Assembly (NCBI GenBank): GCA_900548875.1
Contig: URMA01000031.1
Span: 1-31,301, forward strand
DNA: 31,301 nt
DNA from: an uncultured Porphyromonadaceae bacterium
GTDB lineage: Bacteria > Bacteroidota > Bacteroidia > Bacteroidales > Muribaculaceae
Direction of reading: 5' to 3'
Shown here: positions 15,427 through 22,273 of the stretch, in pieces
How the letters are laid out: each line of letters opens with the position of its first letter
Position numbering within the stretch: position 1 is the stretch's first letter
Position numbers and translations under genes: made by a program
Notes under the pieces: model-generated
What the model was told of the DNA's origin: nothing
Database searches by the model: none
Seen by the model: only the letters and a program-made list of their open reading frames with translations

Positions 15427-15471
15427 AGCTTATTATAGTGTTCTATAAAAGTAGTCTGTGTATTTGATGCG

Positions 15472-15500
15472 CAAATTTACAAATAAAATCCTGAAAACAA
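15472..15500 (-). promoter_or_regulatory. Promoter of pheT-yebC
   Basis: Minus-strand TAAATTTG (15479-15472) matches the -7 box and TTG (15500-15498) the -33 box, 18 bp apart. It is placed 46 bp before the pheT start codon. Confidence 0.6.
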
Positions 15501-15520
15501 GCCTAAACCGCCAAAAAGGT

Positions 15521-16438
15521 TTATTTTAGCAATCCCATGAAGCGTGTCGGGATGGGCGTTTCAAACCGCATTTCCTGTTTCGTAATCGGATGGGCGAAAT
15601 GCAGTGTCTGCGCGTGGAGGGCAAGGCGATGGATAGGGCTTGATTTGGCTCCGTATTTCCTGTCGCCGGCAATCGGGTGTCCGATGTCCTTCATGTGGAC
15701 GCGTATCTGATTTTTTCGTCCGGTGTCGAGCGAAAGCTCCATCAACGAGTATCCGTTGTTGGTTTTCAGTCGTTTGTAGCGGGTGACGGCCAGTTGTCCT
15801 TCTTCCGGATTTTGCGTGGAGTAGACCTCAAACTGCGAAGTTTCGGCAAGATAGCTCTTGATGGTACCTTCCTCCTTTTCCACTTTTCCTTCCACTACAG
15901 CTACGTATTTGCGTCCCAGCACCATATTGTTCCAGTTGTGCTGCATGGCTTCCTTCGATTCCACGTTTTTGGCAAACATCATCAGGCCGGAAGTGTCGCG
16001 GTCGAGACGGTGTACGACGAACAGCATGTTGCGCGGGTCTTTTTTCTTCAGATAGTCGCGCAGAATGCTGTAGGCTGTCCCGTCCTTGATGTTGTCGGTC
16101 GACACGGAAAGGATGCCGCTGCCCTTGTTGATGACGATGATGTCGTTGTCTTCATAAACGAGCTTGATGCGGGGATGAGAGAACATGACAAACGGACGGG
16201 TGAAGTTCACTTCCAGCAGGTCGCCTTTATGGATGGGCGTGTCGAACTGCGATATGGGCATCGTGTTGACAGCCACCTGACCGTATTTCAGAAATGCCTT
16301 GATGGCAGTGCGCTTGTGGTCTTTCAGCTTTTCTGTCAGGCATGCCATCAGCTGTCCGTCGTTTTCAGCCTTCCATCTCAATACACTGTCGGGTTTCCAT
16401 GCGTTACGTTCCGAGCCCGGTTTTTGCTTTCTCATCAT
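15521..16438 (-). CDS. RluA-family RNA pseudouridine synthase
   Basis: Isomerises specific uridines in rRNA or tRNA to pseudouridine. The 305-residue protein has an S4-like N-terminal segment (about 25-85). The RluA/RluC catalytic domain follows with motif HRLDRDTSG (143-151), whose Asp146 is the catalytic residue, then LGRKYVAVVEG and the RKNQIRVHMKDIGHPIAGD motif. All active-site residues are present. The target site cannot be told from sequence. The gene stands alone, transcribed away from psd, with a -7 box at 16471. Confidence 0.92.
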   Translation of the reverse strand: MMRKQKPGSERNAWKPDSVLRWKAENDGQLMACLTEKLKDHKRTAIKAFLKYGQVAVNTMPISQFDTPIHKGDLLEVNFTRPFVMFSHPRIKLVYEDNDIIVINKGSGILSVSTDNIKDGTAYSILRDYLKKKDPRNMLFVVHRLDRDTSGLMMFAKNVESKEAMQHNWNNMVLGRKYVAVVEGKVEKEEGTIKSYLAETSQFEVYSTQNPEEGQLAVTRYKRLKTNNGYSLMELSLDTGRKNQIRVHMKDIGHPIAGDRKYGAKSSPIHRLALHAQTLHFAHPITKQEMRFETPIPTRFMGLLK

Positions 16439-16470
16439 ATAGTTCGTACAATTTCGTTGTTTTCAAACTG

Positions 16471-16478
16471 CAAATTTA
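16471..16478 (-). promoter_or_regulatory. -7 promoter box of the pseudouridine synthase gene
   Basis: Minus-strand TAAATTTG matches TAnnTTTG, 32 bp before the start codon. No clear -33 partner. Between here and 16735 no gene or structure was recognised. Confidence 0.5.
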
Positions 16479-16734
16479 CGCAAATTTTTTATATTAATGT
16501 GGCGTTTCCGGCGTGAGCGTGCTATTTTTAACCCAAATCGGCCACTCGGCTCTCTCTTCTGTGTTTTTACTGGACGTGCGTTCTTGCCGGCCATTGGCAA
16601 GAATAGCAAAAAACAGTCAGCCGTCGGAGCAGTGACGTGGTATGTTGTAAATCATGTGTTTTGATTTTCGGTTTTGGATAATTTATCATATTTTTGTAAA
16701 ACAAAGTTTACGAAAAGTAATTTTCGAGTGTTAA

Positions 16735-16767
16735 TTTGGGTTTAAAACGTGAATTGTATTACCTTTG
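16735..16767 (+). promoter_or_regulatory. Distal promoter of psd-pssA
   Basis: TTTG (16735-16738) and TACCTTTG (16760-16767) match the Bacteroidota -33 and -7 boxes with a 21-bp spacer. A second promoter follows 85 bp downstream. Confidence 0.6.
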
Positions 16768-16770
16768 TAG

Positions 16771-16849
16771 AAGATAGGATGCGCCTTGGCATAGTCAAAT
16801 CCGAAAACTGCGTTCTCGATTTGCCTCTGCTCTCGCCTTTCACTATCTT
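16771..16849. repeat. Nested dyad between the two psd promoters
   Basis: AAGATAG (16771-16777) is complementary to CTATCTT (16843-16849). Inside it, CAAATC (16796-16801) is complementary to GATTTG (16818-16823). The right arms of both pairs coincide with the -33 and -7 boxes of the proximal promoter. I have the impression that similar units precede genes in Prevotella-like genomes, but cannot verify this here. It may be a mobile or repeated promoter element. Confidence 0.4.
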
Positions 16850-16851
16850 TG
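16820..16851 (+). promoter_or_regulatory. Proximal promoter of psd-pssA
   Basis: TTTG (16820-16823) and TATCTTTG (16844-16851) are separated by 20 bp, a close match to the -33/-7 consensus. The final TTG at 16849 is in frame with psd but belongs to the promoter, so translation should start at ATG 16870. Confidence 0.65.
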
Positions 16852-16869
16852 TATGATAATAACCAGATT

Positions 16870-17547
16870 ATGGGCGTGAAAATACATAAGGAAGGGACAA
16901 ACATAATTGCAGCATTATTTCTGATACTGGCGGTAATCTGTCTGCCGGTTTATCTGTTTGTTCGCCCGCTGTTTGTTGCAGTTGCACTGACAGTGGTGTG
17001 TCTTGTCATCTTTCTGCTTGTTGTCAATTTCTTCCGTTCGCCTATCCGATATTACCGGGGGAAGCGTGAAAATGTGGTGGTGTCGTCGGTCGACGGTACC
17101 GTGGTTGCATTGGAGGAAGTTTTTGAAGACGAGTTCCTGCACGCCAGGGCCATTCAGCTGTCCGTGTTCATGACGGTGTTCAATGTGCACGCCAACTGGT
17201 TTCCTGTCGACGGAAAGGTGGAAAAGGTGGTCTATCATCCCGGACGTTTCCGTGCGGCATATCTTCCGAAATCGAGTACGGAAAACGAACACTCTTCGAT
17301 TCTGATTCGTACCAAGTCGGGAGAGCGGATTCTTGTGCGCCAGATTGCCGGAGCATTGGCACGCCGCATTGTGACGTATGCCGCAGTTGGCGACGAGGCG
17401 GATATCTCTACCCATCTGGGATTTATCAAATTCGGCTCGCGGGTCGATATCTTTTTGCCGTTGGATGCTGACATTAAGGTGAAGATTGGCGACAAGACGA
17501 CCGGCGGCATAACAGAAATAGCTTACTTGAAAAACAAATCAAACTAA
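16870..17547 (+). CDS. psd: Phosphatidylserine decarboxylase proenzyme
   Basis: Converts phosphatidylserine to phosphatidylethanolamine at the inner membrane. The 225-residue product has two hydrophobic helices (about 12-52) that anchor it, a PSD domain with VFNVHANWFPVDGKV, and the self-cleavage site FGS at 188-190 in GFIKFGSRVD. There the serine becomes the pyruvoyl group of the alpha chain. It is the short form typical of Bacteroidota. ATG 16870 is chosen because the in-frame TTG 21 bp upstream lies in the promoter. pssA follows after 6 bp, giving both steps from CDP-diacylglycerol to phosphatidylethanolamine. Confidence 0.93.
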   Translation: MGVKIHKEGTNIIAALFLILAVICLPVYLFVRPLFVAVALTVVCLVIFLLVVNFFRSPIRYYRGKRENVVVSSVDGTVVALEEVFEDEFLHARAIQLSVFMTVFNVHANWFPVDGKVEKVVYHPGRFRAAYLPKSSTENEHSSILIRTKSGERILVRQIAGALARRIVTYAAVGDEADISTHLGFIKFGSRVDIFLPLDADIKVKIGDKTTGGITEIAYLKNKSN

Positions 17548-17553
17548 TCGACA

Positions 17554-18264
17554 ATGAAAATTATGCGCTTTATCAAGCGGAATATACCTAATTCAATCAC
17601 TTGTCTGAATTTGCTGAGCGGTTGCTTGGCCTGTGTGTTCTCTTTCAGCTACGACGCTGATTTTGGCGCCTTGAAGGGCTATGAAATGTCTTTCCTCTTT
17701 ATCGGTCTTGCTACCTTGTTTGATTTCTGCGACGGGCTGTCGGCTCGTTTGCTGCACGCCTATTCGGCATTGGGGAAAGAGCTCGACTCGCTTTCCGACC
17801 TTGTAAGTTTCGGGCTGGCTCCTGCCATGCTTGTCCACAATACGATGGCGGAACACGGTGCGGGGTGGCTGTCGTATCTGCCATTTTTTATCACCATCTG
17901 CGGTGCGCTCCGCCTTGCAAAGTTCAACATTGACGACCGCCAGACTACTACTTTTATCGGACTCCCCATACCGGCTAATGCCATTTTCTGGATCGGTATC
18001 ATCGCCTGGAATGTGCAGTTCGGCTATATGGGCAACGGGCTCATGGCCGCACTTTCCATCCTGTTCCCTTTGCTGATGCTCAGCCGTATGCGCATGTTCT
18101 CGCTGAAGGTGCACAACTTTGCCTTCCAGAATAATGTCCGTCGTTATGCGCTCGTGCTGGGAACGGTGCTCTTCCTTATATTCCAGCACCTGTCGGGACT
18201 GGCCTGGGCCATCGTTCTCTATATTTTTCTTTCGGCTACTGCCCGGAAAAATGAACAAGTTTAG
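17554..18264 (+). CDS. pssA: CDP-diacylglycerol-serine O-phosphatidyltransferase
   Basis: Makes phosphatidylserine from CDP-diacylglycerol and serine. The 236-residue integral membrane protein has the CDP-alcohol phosphotransferase motif D-G-x2-A-R-x8-G-x3-D-x3-D complete: Asp60, Gly61, Ala64, Arg65, Gly74, Asp78 and Asp82, with the variant CDGLSARLL. About six membrane helices follow from hydropathy. It is 6 bp after psd, the enzyme that uses its product, so the pair is certainly one operon. Confidence 0.95.
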   Translation: MKIMRFIKRNIPNSITCLNLLSGCLACVFSFSYDADFGALKGYEMSFLFIGLATLFDFCDGLSARLLHAYSALGKELDSLSDLVSFGLAPAMLVHNTMAEHGAGWLSYLPFFITICGALRLAKFNIDDRQTTTFIGLPIPANAIFWIGIIAWNVQFGYMGNGLMAALSILFPLLMLSRMRMFSLKVHNFAFQNNVRRYALVLGTVLFLIFQHLSGLAWAIVLYIFLSATARKNEQV

Positions 18265-18316
18265 TTTGGCATTGTTATTGCTGTATTAAACAACAGTATC
18301 AAAATAGATTTTTATA

Positions 18317-18643
18317 GTGGGAACATTTTTTGGTTTCATCCTATTATTGCTTTTGTTGCTTGTCATTGTTCCGATTTTGTGGATTGTGTCAAGCGTGTTC
18401 AAGTTGCGCCGCCGCTTTAAGCGGAGAGTAGATGATGCTGCACGCGGACAGCGTGAATACACTGCCCGTGAGACGCATTTCGGCGGTTCGCACAAGGTTT
18501 TTGCCAAGGATGTTGGCGAGTATGTGAGCTTTGAGGAAATTATTGTCGACCGTGAGTCGGAAGAGAAGCCTCCTCACAGGGATAACGTAAAGTCTGAGCC
18601 GCAAATTTCTGATGTGGAATTCGAGGAAATCATATATAAATAA
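18317..18643 (+). CDS. DUF4834-like small membrane protein
   Basis: A 108-residue protein with one N-terminal membrane helix (about 5-27, FILLLLLLLVIVPILW), a basic stretch (KLRRRFKRR) that places the rest in the cytoplasm, and an acidic C-terminal half with two VxFEEII phrases (SFEEIIVD and EFEEIIYK). Family assignment comes from memory of similar proteins after psd-pssA in Bacteroidales; function unknown. The start is GTG 18317, 52 bp after pssA, and no other start precedes the helix. It probably belongs to the psd-pssA transcript. Confidence 0.75.
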   Translation: MGTFFGFILLLLLLLVIVPILWIVSSVFKLRRRFKRRVDDAARGQREYTARETHFGGSHKVFAKDVGEYVSFEEIIVDRESEEKPPHRDNVKSEPQISDVEFEEIIYK

Positions 18644-18852
18644 TTTCCACAAATCTTAAAAAGGATTAAAATTGACGAAATTTATAGATAAAATTCGCCA
18701 AAATATCGATTTTGCTTGTAAAAATGGATTTTTTTTAATTCCTTTGCATCGTAAGAAATCGTAAGAATTTCGAAACATTAACTAAGATACTATTATCTAT
18801 CCATACATAGAAACATTATTTTTTTCATTAGTTGTCAGTGGTAAATAACCAC
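18644..18852 (+). other. AT-rich 3' region with a tandem 10-bp repeat, possible small RNA
   Basis: No coding region. ATCGTAAGAA occurs twice in perfect tandem (18748-18757 and 18758-18767). It directly follows TTCCTTTG (18739-18746), one base off the -7 consensus. A hairpin GTGGT / ACCAC (18838-18842 / 18848-18852) precedes the strong terminator. This could be a ~130-nt small RNA or simply the long 3' end of the phospholipid operon. Confidence 0.3.
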
Positions 18853-18890
18853 AAAAAAGCTACCCACCGTGATGGTGTGTAGCTTTTTTT
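18853..18890. terminator. Strong bidirectional terminator of the psd operon
   Basis: AAAAAAGCTAC (18853-18863) pairs with GTAGCTTTTTT (18879-18889), and CACC/GGTG extend the stem inside. The T-runs on both strands make it effective in both directions, as fits its place between converging units. Confidence 0.85.
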
Positions 18891-18922
18891 ATGTCCCTAT
18901 CGGAAGTCGGGGGTATATGTGG

Positions 18923-18955
18923 AAAAACGCCTCCGGTCGGGTTGGCCGGAGGCGT
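18923..18955 (-). terminator. Terminator of the SusR-like regulator gene
   Basis: ACGCCTCCGG (18927-18936) pairs perfectly with CCGGAGGCGT (18946-18955). On the minus strand TTTTT follows. It is 25 bp after the regulator's stop codon. Confidence 0.88.
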
Positions 18956-18979
18956 AATGGGGTGGATTGGAGCCGTGGA

Positions 18980-21901
18980 CTATATGCGTTGCAGGTATTC
19001 TACCAGATTGACATCGCGGCTGAGCTCCATCTTTTTCCGCAGGCGGTAGCGGTTCATTTCCACGCTGCGGTACGACATGTTGAGCAGCGGAGCAATTTCC
19101 TTTGAACTGAGTCCCATTTTCAGATAGGCACACAACCGCTGGTCGTTGGCGTTCAGCTGTGGATAGAGCTGTACGAGACGTTTCAGATAGTTTTCATAGA
19201 CCACATCAAAGTTTTGCGCAAATTTCTGCCAGTCATCATCGTGGCTGATGTTTTCCTTGATGAGCTTCTGGATCTTCATCAGCTGCTTGTTGGCACTCGG
19301 AGTCAGTGCGGAGCTTTCGTCGCTTTCCTGTATCTTGTTGATCTGGTTGGAGATGTCGATAAGAATCTCGTTTTTCCGGATTACGTTCATCGTGGCGTTC
19401 GACAATTCCTGCGACTTGTGGCGGACGTCGTGTTCCAGCTGCTCGCTCTTCAGATGGGCGATTTCGTTTTCCTTTCTCAGCGTTTCTTCTTCCGCCTTGC
19501 GTTTGTATTCCTGCATTTCGGCTTCCTTGCGTTTGGCTACGGCCACGGCAGCTTTGTGCGACTTCATCTTGATGAAGCGGAAAGCAAAGTAAATGGCGCT
19601 TGCGGCGGCAATCAGATAGACGCAGATGGCCCAGATGCTGCGGTACCAGGGCGGAGAAATGTGGAATACGAACTTGCATTCGGATTTCGAGTCGTCGTAG
19701 TGGTTGATGGAACGGATATGCAGAATGTAGGTTCCTTCGTGGAGCTGAGTGTATTCCTTGGTGTTTGCCTGCGAGAAGGCACTCCAGCTTTTGTCGTAGT
19801 TCTCCAGATAGTAGCTGTATTCGATAGTGCCCTGTTCGCGGTATTCCGGGCAGATGAATTCAAATCGCAGGGAGTTGAGCTTGTAGGGCAGCTTCAGTTC
19901 CCGTTGCTGCCTGCCTCCGGCCGTGTAGAGGAGGGTGTCGGGGTTTCCGGTGGCATAGATGTTGTTGATGAAGAGGTTGCTTTTCCAGTTGACCGTATGT
20001 TCGCGGTCAATGTCTATTTCGTAGAAGCCGTCTTCGTTCGACACTATCAGCCGGCGCGGAGCGGTGAAATTGAAGTCTTCAAAACCTACGATCAGCTTGT
20101 CGAGCAGTGGCTTGTAGGTGATGGAGTCAATGTCGTAGGTGCCTGTCGTATTATAGTATGCGGCGCAGATGAATTTTCCCGAAACTCCCCAAACGTCCCG
20201 ATTCGGCGACTGATAGAGGCGGACCGACGTATGCGCTCCGAAGATGCTGTTCATGTTTACGTTGGGTATCATGCTGTCGGTCTGCGGGTTATAGCGGAAG
20301 AATCCTCCTTCTGTCGAGAATGCCAGTTCGTCGTCTATTTCATACAGCGTATTGTTGCGGTCGGTAGGGAATCCCTTTTTATGGTCATAAAGCCTGATTT
20401 CATCAAACCGTTTCAGGTCGTTGCTCAGTCGCAGGCGGAACACGCCTTTCATCCAGTGGCTCAGCCAGATATTCCCGTACTTGTCTTCAAAAATGTGGCC
20501 GCCTGCATCCGTATAGCCGGTCACCTTGTTGGCAAATTCCCATATTCCGTTGTTGTTTTTGATGAGGAAAAAACTTTCGTAGGTGGACACGAGCGCATAG
20601 TCCTTGTGCTTTCGCAGCTGGAGGCACGACCATGTGCCGGGAATGCCGGTCACCTGCTTCGGCACACCGTTGATGATTTGAAAGAGTCCCAGGTCGTTGC
20701 CCACGAGAATCGTATTGCCGATGGTGTCAATGCTCCACACCTGGCTTTTCATCAGCTGTTTCAGCTCAACCGGTTCGGGCGTTGCCGAAATGGGGTAGGA
20801 GGTGGAATAGAGTCCCTGGTTGGTGCCCATATACAGGGTGTTGTTTTTCAGCAGCGACGCATAGCCTGCCCCGTATTTGTTGGAGGTGCCGAACAGCGTT
20901 GTGATAGGTGAGTTGTAGAGCACGTAGTCAATACCGTTGTCCAGTCCCAGCCAAATGTTGTCGAGCTTGTCGAAGTAGATGCTCAGCACGGTGTTGTTCT
21001 GCATTCCGGTAGAGTTGTTTACGTAGGTATTTGTTTTGTTCGACAAGTCTTTGATGATAATACCTTTGTTTACGGTTCCGAAAACGATGGCCCGCTCGTT
21101 GGTAGCGGCACAGAACACCTGGTTTTCTTTCAGAAAGTGGTCGATGTCGGTTTGCAGCGGTGTGATGGTCATGCCGTCATAGACAAAGAGTCCGTCGAAT
21201 GCCGTCACCAGCAGGATGTTGCCTTGCGTATAAGGAAGAATGGCGCACACTTTCTTGCCGATAATCTTTTCATTGCCGCGCAGAGGGGTGTAGTCCACAC
21301 CGTTGAGGATGCTTACACCTCCGTCGATGGAGGCGACAAACATACGCCCTTTGATCAGTGCGGATGTGGTAATCTTGTACTTGTGGGGAATGGTGATGGT
21401 CTTTTCTCCGTCGTATCGGAGGATGCTGAAGTCGCCTTGAAACCACACATATTTTTCTGCCTGATGGATGTTCCAAATTTCCGAGAAGTGGCGGTCGCGT
21501 GCCGGAAGCGTGCTCATGAGGCTGAAATATTTCATTTTGCCCGTTTCTTCTTCGTTGGCAAAGTAGCCGAATTCTTCCGAACCTCCGGCATAGACACGTT
21601 CGGCCTTGCTGTCGTACAGCAGGGAGCGGACGGTCGTATAGTTGCTTACTTGGTAGATGTTCCAGAGGTGGCTGTCGTAGGTCAGCATTCCCGTATTGTT
21701 GGCAAAGAGCATTCTGCCATGTGAATCCTGGCAGATGTCCCAGTTTTGTGTACCTGCCGAGTATATGGAGCGGAAATAATTTCGCACGAGCGGATATGCC
21801 GCCTCTGCTGTCTGCGGGAAAAGCCAACCCGACAGAAGAAGAGCAAGCAGGATACCGGCCCAGTTCCGTTGCAATACGTTTTTAAGTGAATTGTATGCCA
21901 T
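18980..21901 (-). CDS. SusR/HTCS-like membrane-spanning transcription regulator of the glucan locus
   Basis: A 973-residue one-protein sensor-regulator. In order: signal/anchor segment (about 14-35), a large periplasmic region of beta-propeller-type repeats (about 40-690, with phrases like NIWLGLDNGI and YGNIWLSHW), a Y_Y_Y domain (about 690-752), one membrane helix (about 756-776), a cytoplasmic coiled coil (about 783-835), and a LuxR-type helix-turn-helix at the end (about 915-973, GLSSKEIAPLLNMSYRSVEMNRYRLRKK). Unlike hybrid two-component systems it has no kinase or receiver domain, so the sugar signal should reach the DNA-binding end directly. It is divergent from the susC-like gene and very probably activates that locus in response to a glucan oligosaccharide. 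Confidence 0.9.
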   Translation of the reverse strand: MAYNSLKNVLQRNWAGILLALLLSGWLFPQTAEAAYPLVRNYFRSIYSAGTQNWDICQDSHGRMLFANNTGMLTYDSHLWNIYQVSNYTTVRSLLYDSKAERVYAGGSEEFGYFANEEETGKMKYFSLMSTLPARDRHFSEIWNIHQAEKYVWFQGDFSILRYDGEKTITIPHKYKITTSALIKGRMFVASIDGGVSILNGVDYTPLRGNEKIIGKKVCAILPYTQGNILLVTAFDGLFVYDGMTITPLQTDIDHFLKENQVFCAATNERAIVFGTVNKGIIIKDLSNKTNTYVNNSTGMQNNTVLSIYFDKLDNIWLGLDNGIDYVLYNSPITTLFGTSNKYGAGYASLLKNNTLYMGTNQGLYSTSYPISATPEPVELKQLMKSQVWSIDTIGNTILVGNDLGLFQIINGVPKQVTGIPGTWSCLQLRKHKDYALVSTYESFFLIKNNNGIWEFANKVTGYTDAGGHIFEDKYGNIWLSHWMKGVFRLRLSNDLKRFDEIRLYDHKKGFPTDRNNTLYEIDDELAFSTEGGFFRYNPQTDSMIPNVNMNSIFGAHTSVRLYQSPNRDVWGVSGKFICAAYYNTTGTYDIDSITYKPLLDKLIVGFEDFNFTAPRRLIVSNEDGFYEIDIDREHTVNWKSNLFINNIYATGNPDTLLYTAGGRQQRELKLPYKLNSLRFEFICPEYREQGTIEYSYYLENYDKSWSAFSQANTKEYTQLHEGTYILHIRSINHYDDSKSECKFVFHISPPWYRSIWAICVYLIAAASAIYFAFRFIKMKSHKAAVAVAKRKEAEMQEYKRKAEEETLRKENEIAHLKSEQLEHDVRHKSQELSNATMNVIRKNEILIDISNQINKIQESDESSALTPSANKQLMKIQKLIKENISHDDDWQKFAQNFDVVYENYLKRLVQLYPQLNANDQRLCAYLKMGLSSKEIAPLLNMSYRSVEMNRYRLRKKMELSRDVNLVEYLQRI

Positions 21902-22025
21902 TCTATGTCAATTTAGTCTTGTAATATTTCTGTTATATTAAGGTGGATCCGAGGAAAAGAATTCAAGCCATGTTTCTCATTTTCAAAGTTCCTAAATTTT
22001 TCTTAGTTGAGTTGCATTGAGAAAT

Positions 22026-22039
22026 ATGTTATACAACAT
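22026..22039. promoter_or_regulatory. Dyad in the regulator-susC intergenic region
   Basis: ATGTTATACAACAT is a 14-bp dyad with one central mismatch pair. It is about 125 bp from the regulator start codon and about 50 bp from the direct repeats, so it could serve either gene. Binding partner unknown. Confidence 0.3.
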
Positions 22040-22089
22040 GTTTTTATATAAATATTTGATTTATAATGGAATAAATTTTCATAGTTGAA

Positions 22090-22123
22090 TAAATGTTGAG
22101 TCGTAAAGTAGTAAATGTTGAGT
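22090..22123 (+). promoter_or_regulatory. Direct repeat, candidate activator site for the glucan locus
   Basis: TAAATGTTGAGT occurs at 22090-22101 and 22112-22123, perfectly repeated. The 22-bp period is about two helical turns, which puts both copies on one face of DNA. The second copy ends 41 bp before the -7 box of the susC-like gene, a usual position for an activator dimer. The adjacent LuxR-type regulator is the obvious candidate binder. Confidence 0.55.
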
Positions 22124-22164
22124 TTTTGAGAAAGCTTTTTATATCATTTAATTATATCAGTTTG

Positions 22165-22172
22165 TACCTTTG
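22165..22172 (+). promoter_or_regulatory. -7 promoter box of the glucan utilization operon
   Basis: TACCTTTG matches TAnnTTTG. There is no recognisable -33 box, as expected of an activator-dependent promoter. It leaves a ~95-nt leader before the start codon at 22274. Confidence 0.6.
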
Positions 22173-22273
22173 CAATGTCGACGAGCGGAATTTTTATTCC
22201 ATTCCCTTAAAATCGGAAAACTCGAAAGCGTTGAAAAAAGCAACAAACTTAAAATTAAATACCTCTTTTAATT

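Noticed and set aside
18897..19133. Minus-strand 78-codon frame covering the regulator terminator
   Set aside because: It overlaps the end of the regulator gene in another frame and includes its terminator stem.
19214..20911. Long plus-strand open frame (565 codons) inside the regulator gene
   Set aside because: It is fully antisense to a 973-residue protein with clear domains, starts without promoter, and its translation has no recognisable motif. It reflects codon bias of the opposite strand.
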